Assembly (NCBI RefSeq): GCF_900100625.1
Contig: NZ_FMTY01000001.1
Coordinates: 652,410 to 716,409 of the forward strand
Source: Flavobacterium saliperosum
GTDB taxonomy: Bacteria > Bacteroidota > Bacteroidia > Flavobacteriales > Flavobacteriaceae
DNA length: 64,000 bases
Direction of reading: 5' to 3'
The notes below the pieces were generated by a model. The model saw nothing but the letters and a program-made list of their open reading frames with translations, ran no database searches and was not told where the DNA came from. A program made the position numbers and the translations under genes. Position 1 is the first letter of the stretch; each line of letters opens with the position of its first letter. Below, piece by piece: positions 33,451 through 42,710 of this stretch.

Positions 33451-36400
33451 TTAGTAAATCACTTTTTTGGTTACCACCTGATTGTTTTCCAAAGTCACCT
33501 TAACAATTAAGGCACTTTGTGTTGGTCTCACATTTATCAGTTCCGCAGTGTTACCGTTCACGTTCTTCTTCATGGCAATGGTACGTCCTAAAACATCGTA
33601 CACCGTTACCTCTTTGATTCGCTCCAAAGAAGAAGACACCTGAATACTCTCGTTTGTATAAATCACCACCGAATTTGCAGTAGCATCAAAATCATCATTA
33701 CCCAAAGTACTGTTGGTAAAACGCAAAACGAAACGGTCATTTTCAAAACCTGAGTTATCCACTGTAAACGCATACGGATTGGCTTTTAAATCATGAATGA
33801 TGTTCAGTTTCTTGTCTTCCAGATAAATAGTCTGATTTCCGGAGAACAAACCATCTACGTGTCGGATAGCAATCTTATGGCTGCCTGAAGTAGGGATTTC
33901 CATACCCATCGCCACCTTATCTTCTGCATTAAAAGGCAATGCTCTTCCTTGAATATGAATGGCTTCATTTCCTATTTTGGAATAGAAACTCAATCCCGAA
34001 TTTAATTTGGCGTAAGCATCATAACGATTATCTTTTTCCATAGTGGCGCCGGACACATACCCAACCACTGTTGTGCTTATCTTATTGGAGGCATTAATCA
34101 AATCCAACCAGATTCTGTTCTTCTCAGTAACCTCATTTCCGTTCGCGTCTCTGAAGAACTGACTGTTGTCTAAAACTGCCGTTGCGGAACTGCCGCGCAT
34201 GGCATTGGTGAACGTGATGGTCTGATTAACCGCACCCGCTTCATTCATCTTGATGAAGAACCCTTGACCGGAAGCAATTTTTCCATCGAAAGCCTGTGGA
34301 ATTGTGGTGGCGGTTCCGTTATAAACGATGTAATCATTCATCGTATAATTCGCCGAAAAATTCTGATAGAACGGGCTTGTTATCGCAGTACTTGGCAATG
34401 TCCCGTGTGTCCAGATGTGAACTGCTCCTTCTATATTAGGATTCGTAGCTAAAAACAGATCCGCATCGATAGCACTTGGGTAAGGGTTACCTATCAAAAT
34501 TAAGTTATCATTCATCGACCCTACATCGGTTCCTCTGGTAATAGGATAGGTAAATTGTCCGTTGAACGGTTTACCGGTAAAATTCACATTAAGGGTTTGC
34601 GGAGTCGTGAACGAAGAGGGTCCTCTAACAATATACCCTTGGCCTTTTGCCATGGCACCTGAAGCCGCCAACCAATACCCCTGAGTACCGTTAGGGTTCG
34701 CCGCTGTGGTATTCCAATAATATCTTAAACTTCCATTAATACCGGCGATGTCATAATTTTGTACCGGAGCACTCCAATATACATAATCCAGACTTCGAAG
34801 ATTATCTACTGTTCGGTTAACCTGGAAAGCGGTTCCTGTATAGGTTCCCGAATTGGTATCTGTTTCGTTAATTTGAATTAGCTGCCCGTCATTTTGAATG
34901 ACAATCGAACCGCTGTTGTTAACGTTGTTCTGTACTTCTACGTAACCGTTTGAAGAAATAGTTAAAGTTCTTGTGGCGTTTACTGTTAAACTACAACAAC
35001 TGAAATTACCGTTTGTTGCGGTTACATATGTTCCGTTGATTACCGCTGCGGTAGTGATGGTTGGCGCTCCGTTATCCCAAGCTGTTCCGTTCCATGTGGT
35101 GGATGTTCCGCCAAGCATTAATACCGTCGCATTGGAAGCCACATAACAAGTAGCTGTATCTTCCATTACCTGACAATAGTACTGATAACCGTTCAGACCG
35201 GAAAGATTCGATATGGAAAGAACATTGGTGGTAACGCCGGAATAAATTCCTGCATTTGTTAAGGCCGTCCATCCGATATTGCCCGGAACCGCAACAAACC
35301 ACTGGTATGTTAGGCTTGCTCCGCCCAAAACCGCTTCCGTACCCGTAACGGTGATTTCGGCGGAATTCAATCCGCAATTTAATGTGACCGCCGGAGAAGT
35401 CGTTAAAGGAGGGTTTCGGATTCCCGCATAAGAATCGATTGCCGAATAATCGTCACTACACGCATTAAAATCAACTATATTCCAATCTGCCGCATTAAAG
35501 GTGGTGGTTGGTAGTGGTGTTGCTGTTTCTTTTCTTCTAAAATCATACCCGGCAGAACCCAAACCTAAAGCATTGATCCAGGTAGTTCCATCGCATTCTC
35601 CCCATGTATCAATATTTACACCTAATTTACTTAAGTGAATACAATCATTATTATTGATACCACTGTGTACCTGTGTCTGATCAGCCAAACTAGCATCACC
35701 ACCCGGCACCGCACATCCTGTACCTACAGAAGTTGCCAATGTGAAGGAATCTCCGGAAGCTAAAGTACCTGTTAACGGTATTACTACAGAAGACGTACCG
35801 TTATTCACAATTTCAATAGCATAATCCGTCATATCGATAGTAGTCGCCGTAGCATTGAAAACCTCAATATAAGATAACGACCCTGAAGAAGCATCCGTAA
35901 CCTCAGAAATAAACAGTTCTGAAATCCCAACAGCAGAAGGGGCGCATGTGGTTTTATCATCGGTTATTACGGTAAAAGAGGAGAAACTTTCCTCACAAGT
36001 TCCTGCATCAACAATCGTAATATTAGAAGACGTAGCATTACTTGGAACAGTGGCTTGAATTACCGTATTTGAAATTACCGTGAAAACTGCATTAAGAGCG
36101 CCAAATTTAACAATGGATGCGGTTGTAAATCCGGTTCCGTTGATGGTTACCAAAGTGCCCACCGGACCCGAAGCAGGTGTAATTGAAGAAATGGTTGTGG
36201 TAGGTGTACAAGTAACACCGGTACCTTGAATTGAGAAATTATACGGACTTTCGTCAGCATCATTATTAGCAATTGAAAGTGCTGCGGTTCTTATGCCTAA
36301 AGCCGAAGGTTGAAAAGTAATTTCAAACGCGGTTGTTCCTGAAGCTGCAATTGGCGTGCTTGGTATAACCGATACACTAAAATCTGCGGCGTTAGCTCCC

Positions 36401-38175
36401 GAAATTGTAACATAAGGATTTGCTCCAGTTAAGGCTAACGGGTCTAGACCACTATTTTCAATGGTAAAAATTTTCGAAACTATATTTCCAACTAAAGTAT
36501 TTCCGAAATCAGTATTATCAGTTAAGGTAGGCGAGGCATCACCATCTGTAATCACATTTCCATTTCCGGAAACGGCTATTTCTACCACACCTGGGGCACC
36601 ACAATAAACCATGATATCATCCACGCCCCATCGAGCTACAGAGCTGGATGAGCTTTTTCTGAATCTTACATATACGGTATTACTCCATGTATAACCCGAC
36701 AAATCAACGGTGCAATTTGTCACACCACTTTCAATTGTATTACTATGATCGTATGTGGCTACTGTGGTGAAACCCGCTACTTGACTTGTAGTTGAAACTT
36801 CAACATACATAATTTTTGAAACAGTACTAGCAGTTCTATCTAGATTAAACGTCAGGCTTTGAGGATTGCTAACAGCAATGGTAGTTAATTGACCATTATT
36901 AGCACTAAATTCCGCCCTGTTAGACGCAAAAGTAACACTGGTTTGATTCCATCCTGCCGGTAAAGCGTTAACGGCAAAACTTTCACCCAAACACGGACCG
37001 GTTGAAACCGTTAAAACAGCACTGGAAGAAGTAATTGCACTACAGGGAACTGTCCCCGAAATAATTACCTGATATTGATATCCATTCATTGCTAATGTTG
37101 CCGCAGGTGTTGTATAAGAATTAGAGTCCCCGCCAATATTAGTCCAAGAAGTGCCTCCATTAGTAGAAACCTGCCATTGGTATGCTGTAGCATTCGAAGC
37201 CGTAACACTAAAAGTTACTGTATTTCCAACTGTTGCAGATTGGTCTGCAGGTTGTACAACAACACTAACAGGATTAACAACCGTAACCACATAAGGTCCA
37301 ACGGCACTAGCCGACCAACATGTACCATTATAAGTTCTTACATAATAGTTACCAGAAGTACTAACCGATAAATTAGCTGCGGCGTCATTTGTCATTAAAG
37401 TTCCAGTAGAAGAATTCTGCCAATAATAAATCTCCGGAAGAGTTGCTACTCCAGAAAAATTCAGATTCGTACTTCCGCAAGCTGATGCTACTTCCGAAAT
37501 AACCCCTACCGGAGTGTTTGCCGTACACGAAGATCCATTACAATAAATTGAAAAATCATCAATTCCCATTCCATCATCTGAGTTTGTTGCATCTAAATCA
37601 TTCCATCTAATCCAAACAGTCGCTCCATTTGCAATACTTAAACCTGTAATTGTTGATGAAATCGCAGAAGAATGCTGCATGCTTCCACTACCAGCGATCT
37701 GACCAGGATTACCATAATCCAGAGCATTAAAGTCAGTCCATGTACCTGTTGTTAATGATGTCGCATCAGTTGAATATTGGAAATCCAAACGATCCGGTCT
37801 CGAAGCAGTTCCTACACGCCATGTTTCACCTGTGTAAGCAATAACCATTTCGGTAACAGTAGAACCTGTATTATTGGTAAATGCGACACCAACAGTTGGT
37901 ATCAAACTACCAGAACGCAATCCGCCGAAATTCCACTCATTCGCTACTCCAAAAAAATATGTGTTCCCTGTTGCTGACGCACCAGCGCCTGAAACAAAAG
38001 TTGCATTTGCACCAGTACCTGACTCACTAAAAGCCCAGCCAGCAGGCAATATAGGGGTAGCTGTATTAAAATTTTGATTATAGGCATTTCCAACCCCTAA
38101 GCCAGTAATACTCACCTGCCCCCACCCAAAGGTCGCGGACAATAAAAAGGATAATAATAGTAATTTAAATTTCAT
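33451..38175 (-). CDS. Giant multidomain T9SS type A surface protein
   Basis: 1574 residues. Signal peptide 1-20. In order: an N-terminal jelly-roll-like region (about 25-215), Ig-like regions (about 300-530), a choice-of-anchor D domain (about 545-650, SGANAADFSVSV), an IPT/TIG domain (about 655-740, ISSITPASGPVGTLVTINGTG), a lamin-tail domain (about 748-925, ISELFISEVTDASSGSLSYI), and from about 1025 the module shared with the metalloprotease gene, ending in a T9SS sorting domain (VVTKKVIY). No catalytic residues are seen. It is probably an adhesin or matrix protein on the cell surface. Confidence 0.9.
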   Translation of the reverse strand: MKFKLLLLSFLLSATFGWGQVSITGLGVGNAYNQNFNTATPILPAGWAFSESGTGANATFVSGAGASATGNTYFFGVANEWNFGGLRSGSLIPTVGVAFTNNTGSTVTEMVIAYTGETWRVGTASRPDRLDFQYSTDATSLTTGTWTDFNALDYGNPGQIAGSGSMQHSSAISSTITGLSIANGATVWIRWNDLDATNSDDGMGIDDFSIYCNGSSCTANTPVGVISEVASACGSTNLNFSGVATLPEIYYWQNSSTGTLMTNDAAANLSVSTSGNYYVRTYNGTCWSASAVGPYVVTVVNPVSVVVQPADQSATVGNTVTFSVTASNATAYQWQVSTNGGTSWTNIGGDSNSYTTPAATLAMNGYQYQVIISGTVPCSAITSSSAVLTVSTGPCLGESFAVNALPAGWNQTSVTFASNRAEFSANNGQLTTIAVSNPQSLTFNLDRTASTVSKIMYVEVSTTSQVAGFTTVATYDHSNTIESGVTNCTVDLSGYTWSNTVYVRFRKSSSSSVARWGVDDIMVYCGAPGVVEIAVSGNGNVITDGDASPTLTDNTDFGNTLVGNIVSKIFTIENSGLDPLALTGANPYVTISGANAADFSVSVIPSTPIAASGTTAFEITFQPSALGIRTAALSIANNDADESPYNFSIQGTGVTCTPTTTISSITPASGPVGTLVTINGTGFTTASIVKFGALNAVFTVISNTVIQATVPSNATSSNITIVDAGTCEESFSSFTVITDDKTTCAPSAVGISELFISEVTDASSGSLSYIEVFNATATTIDMTDYAIEIVNNGTSSVVIPLTGTLASGDSFTLATSVGTGCAVPGGDASLADQTQVHSGINNNDCIHLSKLGVNIDTWGECDGTTWINALGLGSAGYDFRRKETATPLPTTTFNAADWNIVDFNACSDDYSAIDSYAGIRNPPLTTSPAVTLNCGLNSAEITVTGTEAVLGGASLTYQWFVAVPGNIGWTALTNAGIYSGVTTNVLSISNLSGLNGYQYYCQVMEDTATCYVASNATVLMLGGTSTTWNGTAWDNGAPTITTAAVINGTYVTATNGNFSCCSLTVNATRTLTISSNGYVEVQNNVNNSGSIVIQNDGQLIQINETDTNSGTYTGTAFQVNRTVDNLRSLDYVYWSAPVQNYDIAGINGSLRYYWNTTAANPNGTQGYWLAASGAMAKGQGYIVRGPSSFTTPQTLNVNFTGKPFNGQFTYPITRGTDVGSMNDNLILIGNPYPSAIDADLFLATNPNIEGAVHIWTHGTLPSTAITSPFYQNFSANYTMNDYIVYNGTATTIPQAFDGKIASGQGFFIKMNEAGAVNQTITFTNAMRGSSATAVLDNSQFFRDANGNEVTEKNRIWLDLINASNKISTTVVGYVSGATMEKDNRYDAYAKLNSGLSFYSKIGNEAIHIQGRALPFNAEDKVAMGMEIPTSGSHKIAIRHVDGLFSGNQTIYLEDKKLNIIHDLKANPYAFTVDNSGFENDRFVLRFTNSTLGNDDFDATANSVVIYTNESIQVSSSLERIKEVTVYDVLGRTIAMKKNVNGNTAELINVRPTQSALIVKVTLENNQVVTKKVIY

Positions 38176-38252
38176 ACGATTTGAGGTAAAATTTTAAATA
38201 ATTTCCTATATTTAGTCCGCTGTTTGCAATCCGATTCGTAAAAAGCGGGCAA

Positions 38253-38282
38253 CAAAGTTAAGTAAATTTAACAGAATTTCAA
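38253..38282 (-). promoter_or_regulatory. Promoter of the 1574-residue T9SS gene
   Basis: On the minus strand TTG (38282-38280), a 19-nt spacer and TAACTTTG (38260-38253) fit the Flavobacterium consensus closely. The start site would be about 70-75 nt before the ATG at 38175. Confidence 0.6.
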
Positions 38283-38300
38283 GTACTTACGATTAATTTA

Positions 38301-38801
38301 ATGTTAACTTATGAGCAATTTATGAACACCAATTCACTAAAACCCTTTACGGTAGAGGAAGCCAAGCGAAAACTGGAGTATTACTGCAGTTATCAGGAGC
38401 GATGTCATTATGAGGTGGTGGAAAAATTGCGCGGCATGAACATGATTCCGCAGGTTATTGACACTATTGTGGTACACCTTATCGAAAATAATTTTCTGAA
38501 CGAGGAACGTTTTGCCCAAAGTTTTGCCAGAGGAAAGCATAACATCAAAAAGTGGGGTAAAATTCGCATTGTTAACGAACTGAAATTTCGCAACATCTCC
38601 AAATACAATATCGAAAAGGCGCTGAAAGAAATCACGCCGGAAGACTACCTGAACACCTTTCACGAACTTGCCGAGAGACAATGGGAATCTATTACCGAGA
38701 AAAACCCCCAGAAAAAGAAAAGAAAATTTTGCGATTATTTACTCCGCAAAGGTTTTGAAAGCCATCTGATTTTTGAAAAACTGAATGAGCTAGAACAGTG
38801 A
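38301..38801 (+). CDS. recX: Regulatory protein RecX
   Basis: 166 residues with three tandem three-helix repeats, typical of RecX. Recognised blocks are YCSYQERCHYEVVEKLRGM, IENNFLNEERFAQSFARGKH and WGKIRIVNELKFRNI. It restrains RecA filaments. The first in-frame ATG (38301) is used; 38322 is an alternative. Its TGA stop lies in the first bases of a TGAGC-type repeat, so the gene's end is part of that element. Confidence 0.9.
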   Translation: MLTYEQFMNTNSLKPFTVEEAKRKLEYYCSYQERCHYEVVEKLRGMNMIPQVIDTIVVHLIENNFLNEERFAQSFARGKHNIKKWGKIRIVNELKFRNISKYNIEKALKEITPEDYLNTFHELAERQWESITEKNPQKKKRKFCDYLLRKGFESHLIFEKLNELEQ

Positions 38802-38848
38802 GCTTATCGAAGTGTACTTCAAAATACACGAAGTCTTCGACAGGCTCA
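38799..38848. repeat. TGAGCCTGTCGAAG-type inverted repeat
   Basis: The left arm TGAGCTTATCGAAG...CTTC (38799-38820) and the right arm GAAG...CTTCGACAGGCTCA (38830-38848) form an imperfect hairpin. The words resemble the widespread TGAGCCTGTCGAAG family of REP-like elements. It may serve as the recX terminator. Confidence 0.8.
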
Positions 38849-38860
38849 GGCTAACATTTC

Positions 38861-38980
38861 AAAACAAGCTTTCTGTTTCAAAAATTTAAAATTAATTTAT
38901 TTGAAACGTTTTTTGTTTCAAATAAATTTTTTTTGAAAAATTGAAACACTTTCTGTGTCAAAAAAAAGAATTTATAAAAA
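38861..38980. repeat. Three 40-bp repeats with TTGAAAC-N7-GTTTCAA dyads
   Basis: Units start at 38861, 38901 and 38941. The dyad is exact at 38901-38921, one base off at 38941-38961 and half-degenerate at 38861-38881; centres are 40 bp apart. The middle dyad is enlarged to a perfect 14-bp inverted repeat (38894-38907 with 38915-38928). It fills the 234-bp convergent gap between recX and the biotin-locus ketosynthase, together with the REP-like repeat. Bases 38981-39035 hold nothing recognisable. Confidence 0.7.
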
Positions 38981-39035
38981 AGACACACGTAAAAGAGAAA
39001 AAGTAAACACTTAAAGGTAGTGTTATAGTATACGA

Positions 39036-40196
39036 TTACGGCAAACCAACCAACACACTCACTGCATTGCCGCCAAATCCAACCGCATTGACCAGAACCC
39101 TACGAATCGTTTTGCGTTGCGCTTGCGACTTCGCAAAAGGAACCGCAATAAACTGTTGGCGTTGCAGCATTAAAACCGCCATTTCCAGACTTAAAATTCC
39201 AGAAGAACCAAAGGTATGCCCGATTTTCCATTTATTTGTCGTCAACATCGGCAGGTTATCACCAAATACGTTTTGAATCGCCTTATATTCCGACAAATCC
39301 CCTTTAATGGTTCCCGGCGCATGCATTACAATCGCATCAATTTCCGTTAACGGAATTTCCCCAATAGCCATTTTCATCGACTTTTTAAAACAGTCGGCCT
39401 CCGTGGAAATGGAAATCCCATGCTCCAGAATATCCGTCGCATAACCGATGCCTTCCACATACGCCAAAGCCTTGTCGTACCTGCCCATTTCGAGGCAAAT
39501 CACACCGGCGCCTTCACCTAAAACCATGGTATTTTTCTCTTTATCCAAGTCGAAAGCCTTACAAGGAAAAGCGCTTTGGTCGTTGGAATAAATTTTCAAC
39601 GCCTGCATTTGTGCGATGGTAAAAGGCGTCAGAGGCGCTTCGCTGCCACCAATCAGAAACTTGTCGGCCATTCCGGCGCGAAGCCAGGCCACCCCGTTTA
39701 ACAAGGCATGAAGCGCGGTGGAACACGTAATGGAATGGGAAATTTCAGGACCGGTTGCTTTCAAATCATGCGCTACCCACGAAGAAATATTTCCCATAGT
39801 GGTGGTTGGCGAGGCCAAAGTGGATGTTTTTCCGGTAGTAACAAACTCTTCGTGATAATTTTCAAACAGTTCGGTAGCCCCGCGAGACGACCCAATATTA
39901 ATTCCGAAAATATCGTCTTCCGTCCAACCCGCTTGCCGAATAGCGCTTCGGGAAGCCAACATCGCATACAAAACCGAACTGTCCAGCGATTTGTATTTGT
40001 TATCGGAGGCTTTTAAATCGACAACCATTTGCTGTAGTGAAGTCGGTAACGATGCCACCGGAACACGATAAGACCCAATTTGCCTTTCTGCGATTAAGGA
40101 AGTGGGTTTGAGGTATTCTTCCCAAATCGACTCGGGTTGGCTTCCCAACGATGAAAAAGACGCTAAGGCGGTTATGGCAATGGGTTTCAAAATCAA
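39036..40196 (-). CDS. Ketosynthase-like protein of the biotin locus
   Basis: 386 residues, KAS I/II fold. The triad is kept: SITCSTA (Cys158), MHAPGTIKGD (His292) and KWKIGHTFG (His327). The central motif HAPGT differs from the NAHGT of fatty-acid enzymes. The gene follows bioA by 13 nt on the same strand and is probably co-transcribed with bioF-bioD-bioA. It could take part in making the pimeloyl moiety; no bioC or bioH is seen in this window. Alternatively it is a pigment or lipid KS placed here by chance. Confidence 0.85.
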   Translation of the reverse strand: MILKPIAITALASFSSLGSQPESIWEEYLKPTSLIAERQIGSYRVPVASLPTSLQQMVVDLKASDNKYKSLDSSVLYAMLASRSAIRQAGWTEDDIFGINIGSSRGATELFENYHEEFVTTGKTSTLASPTTTMGNISSWVAHDLKATGPEISHSITCSTALHALLNGVAWLRAGMADKFLIGGSEAPLTPFTIAQMQALKIYSNDQSAFPCKAFDLDKEKNTMVLGEGAGVICLEMGRYDKALAYVEGIGYATDILEHGISISTEADCFKKSMKMAIGEIPLTEIDAIVMHAPGTIKGDLSEYKAIQNVFGDNLPMLTTNKWKIGHTFGSSGILSLEMAVLMLQRQQFIAVPFAKSQAQRKTIRRVLVNAVGFGGNAVSVLVGLP

Positions 40197-40209
40197 TTTT
40201 TTTACAAAG

Positions 40210-41481
40210 TTAGCATTCTGTCAATGCTTCTTCTATGATTTGATAAATTTTTTCCAATTGAGTATCGGAAATACTGTACGGCGGTAAAACATACACAATA
40301 TTTCCAATCGGTCGCAGGATGACGCCTTTATCAATAAAGAAAGCATACAACTTGTTTCGGAAACTTCCGTAATAACTTTCGGCACCATCGGTTTTGATTT
40401 CCAAGGCGAAAATCACACCCAAAACGCGGGTCGTTGCCACTCTCGGATGCTTTTGTATTTTCTGCTGAAAGACCAAATGTTTCGCGTTCACCCGTTGGAT
40501 GTTTTGCTGCATCGCATCGGATTCCAACAATTGCATGCTGGCCAGCGCAGCGGCACAACCCGTAGGATTAGCGGTAAACGTATGCCCGTGAAACAGCGCT
40601 TTGTTCACATCATCATCATAAAAACCATCAAACAATTCCTGAGTAAACGAGGTAATCGCCATCGGAATGGTTCCGCCGGTTAAGGCTTTCGACAAACACA
40701 TCATGTCGGGTTGTTCCGTAAGATATCCACAGGCGAAATTCATTCCGGTTTTCCCGAATCCGGTCATGACCTCATCGGCAATCGTAAACACCTGATGTTT
40801 TTGGCAAAGTGCCATCAGTTTATCCAGTTCGGTGGCTTCATACATCACCATTCCGGCAGCACCCTGAACCAAAGGTTCAAAAATAAAGCAGGCGAACTCT
40901 TCGGTTTTTACCAACTGTTCCAAAGCGGCATAACTTGCTTTTTCATGGCCATTCGTAGGCACCGGAATCCGAACCACTTCAATCAACGAGCCTTTGAAGG
41001 CTTCGGTAAAAAAAGAAATCCCGCTCGCAGCCATGGCTGCAAACGTATCGCCATGAAACGCATTTTCGAAAGCGATGATTTTCGTGCGACGTTCGCCTTT
41101 GTTGTAAAAAAACTGTAACGCCACTTTCAGGGCAATTTCCACGGCAGTCGAACCATTATCGGAATAAAACAGTTTCTTCTGATTGTCGGGCAGCATCGGA
41201 ATGAGTTTTTCTGCTACCTGAACCGCCGGTTCGTGTGTGAAACCGCCGAACAAAACGTGCTCTAAAGTCGTTAATTGTTTGTAAATCGCATCGGCAATAA
41301 ACCTGTTCGAATGCCCGTAGGGATTAACCCACCAGGACGCAATCGCATCGATATATTCTTTGCCGTTTTCATCCCATAACAAAGCGCCTTCCCCTTTCGC
41401 AATGGCAATGTGAGGTTGTGCGGTTTTGTGTTGGGTATAGGGATGCCAGTTGTATTGTTGGTCTCTTTCGGATAAGTTCAT
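40210..41481 (-). CDS. bioA: Adenosylmethionine-8-amino-7-oxononanoate aminotransferase
   Basis: 423 residues from the ATG at 41481; an upstream start adds 11 residues without family support. Class III aminotransferase: NWHPYTQ at the N-terminus, SDNGSTAVEIALK, ENAFHGDTFAA, DEVMTGFGKTG and the PLP Lys in LSKALTGG. It uses SAM to aminate KAPA to DAPA. Downstream, 13 nt away, is the ketosynthase-like gene. Confidence 0.96.
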   Translation of the reverse strand: MNLSERDQQYNWHPYTQHKTAQPHIAIAKGEGALLWDENGKEYIDAIASWWVNPYGHSNRFIADAIYKQLTTLEHVLFGGFTHEPAVQVAEKLIPMLPDNQKKLFYSDNGSTAVEIALKVALQFFYNKGERRTKIIAFENAFHGDTFAAMAASGISFFTEAFKGSLIEVVRIPVPTNGHEKASYAALEQLVKTEEFACFIFEPLVQGAAGMVMYEATELDKLMALCQKHQVFTIADEVMTGFGKTGMNFACGYLTEQPDMMCLSKALTGGTIPMAITSFTQELFDGFYDDDVNKALFHGHTFTANPTGCAAALASMQLLESDAMQQNIQRVNAKHLVFQQKIQKHPRVATTRVLGVIFALEIKTDGAESYYGSFRNKLYAFFIDKGVILRPIGNIVYVLPPYSISDTQLEKIYQIIEEALTEC

Positions 41482-41504
41482 TTTATTTTCAGATATTGAA
41501 GAGG

Positions 41505-41578
41505 CAAGAGACAAGATGCAAGAAATCTATTCAGAAAACAATAGCATAAACAGTCTCTCTCTATTTTCTTGTCTCTTG
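41505..41578. repeat. Word repeat between bioA and bioD, perfect 11-bp inverted arms
   Basis: CAAGAGACAAG (41505-41515) and CTTGTCTCTTG (41568-41578) enclose about 50 bp without a gene. Related words GCAAGAA and TTCTTGCTTC extend the similarity. It resembles the inverted word flanks seen at other gene insertions in the window. Confidence 0.75.
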
Positions 41579-41601
41579 GTTCTTGCTTCTATTTTCTATT
41601 T

Positions 41602-42243
41602 TCATTCTCTTAATAATTTCAATAAATTCACTCTGAATAAATCGGCATAATAGCGAATCACATTCTGATCGAAATACGGTTCGTTGTCGATGCGGCCAAT
41701 CATGTTCAGTCCCGTTTTTTTAAGAATGATTACTTCCGAAGCTTTATCCCGATAGCTATCGGGATCATCACCGTTAAAAAGAATTCCGGCTATCGTCAGC
41801 TTTCGGTTTTTCAAGGCTTCAACGGTTAACAAGGTATGATTGATACTGCCCAGATAATGACGGGAAACAATAATCACCTTATACTCGGGTTGGATCAGAT
41901 CGATTACGCAATCGGTGTCATTTAACGGTACGAAAACGCCTCCGGCTCCTTCAATCACAAGATTGTTCTTCGTTTTCGGCTCTTTGATGGTTTTCAAATC
42001 GATGGTAATGCCGTCCAACTCGGCTGCCAAATGCGGACTGGCGGGTGTTTGTAAGGCGAATGCATTGGGAAAGAATTTGGTCTTCGCATTCGACACGTAA
42101 CGTTTCACTTTATGACTGTCGGAATTTTCCAAATCGCCGGCTTGGATTGGTTTCCAGTAATCGGCTTGCAGGGCTTCGGTGATGATGGCGGAAGCGATGG
42201 TTTTACCTACATCGGTTCCTATTCCTGTGATGAAGATTTTCAT
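41602..42243 (-). CDS. bioD: Dethiobiotin synthetase
   Basis: 213 residues. P-loop GIGTDVGKT at the N-terminus, KPIQAGDLENSDSHKVKRY and EGAGGVFVPLNDT motifs. It closes the ureido ring of DAPA with CO2 and ATP. It stands between bioA and the inserted GxxExxY gene. A perfect 20-bp palindrome lies within its coding region at 41746-41765. Confidence 0.95.
   Translation of the reverse strand: MKIFITGIGTDVGKTIASAIITEALQADYWKPIQAGDLENSDSHKVKRYVSNAKTKFFPNAFALQTPASPHLAAELDGITIDLKTIKEPKTKNNLVIEGAGGVFVPLNDTDCVIDLIQPEYKVIIVSRHYLGSINHTLLTVEALKNRKLTIAGILFNGDDPDSYRDKASEVIILKKTGLNMIGRIDNEPYFDQNVIRYYADLFRVNLLKLLRE
41746..41765. repeat. Perfect 20-bp palindrome inside bioD
   Basis: ATCCCGATAGCTATCGGGAT is its own reverse complement. 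It encodes part of DPDSYRD in BioD. The same 18-bp core lies in the dispersed repeat at 54319-54336. Confidence 0.9.
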
Positions 42244-42275
42244 GTTTTTAATTTAACGGCAAATTTCGTGAAGAA

Positions 42276-42318
42276 TAGCACACAGACAACACCAATCAGA
42301 CAGATTTTAACGGATTAT
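42276..42318. repeat. Left flank of the GxxExxY unit (inverted)
   Basis: On the minus strand it reads AATCCGTTAAAATCTG then GGTGTTGTCTGTGTGC. It includes the last codons of the GxxExxY gene and resembles, in inverted orientation, the segment 42711-42752 (about two thirds of positions without gaps). Confidence 0.65.
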
Positions 42319-42706
42319 TAAAATTCTTTCTATCATTCGTGTAAATATATCTTTTAAATTCAGGGGTTTCTCCAAAATTCAACAACATTCCCAATTCTAT
42401 TTGAGTTGCTTTCAAATAATTAATCAACTGTGCTTTGTGAGCATCCATCAAGCATTCACAAGCTTTAAGTTCAACAATAATTACATCGTCTATCACCAAA
42501 TCAGCAAAGTATTCACCCACTACTTTTTCCTTGTAGTATACTTTAATTTGCTTTTGAGCCTCCACTTTAAATCCTTGACTTAAAAGTTCAAAATACATAC
42601 TATTCTGATATACTTTTTCAAGAAACCCATATCCTAAAGTATTGTAAACCTCGTAAAATGTTTTTAATATGGCTTCGGTTCTTCTTTTATGTAGAAAATT
42701 GCTCAT
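42296..42706 (-). CDS. GxxExxY family protein
   Basis: 136 residues. The family mark is GYGFLEKVYQN (about 25-35), followed by the nuclease-like segment YFADLVIDDVIIVELKACE (a PD-(D/E)XK-like core) and a final LLNFGE. Function is unknown. It lies between bioF and bioD on the operon strand but has no role in biotin synthesis that I know of. Both ends carry imperfect inverted repeats, and its last codons lie inside the left one, so it looks like a passenger inserted into the operon. Confidence 0.9.
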   Translation of the reverse strand: MSNFLHKRRTEAILKTFYEVYNTLGYGFLEKVYQNSMYFELLSQGFKVEAQKQIKVYYKEKVVGEYFADLVIDDVIIVELKACECLMDAHKAQLINYLKATQIELGMLLNFGETPEFKRYIYTNDRKNFNNPLKSV

Positions 42707-42710
42707 GAAC

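Noticed and set aside
42296..42706. GxxExxY gene as part of biotin synthesis
   Set aside because: The family is found in many unrelated places, and the flanking inverted repeats point to an insertion; no biotin role is known.
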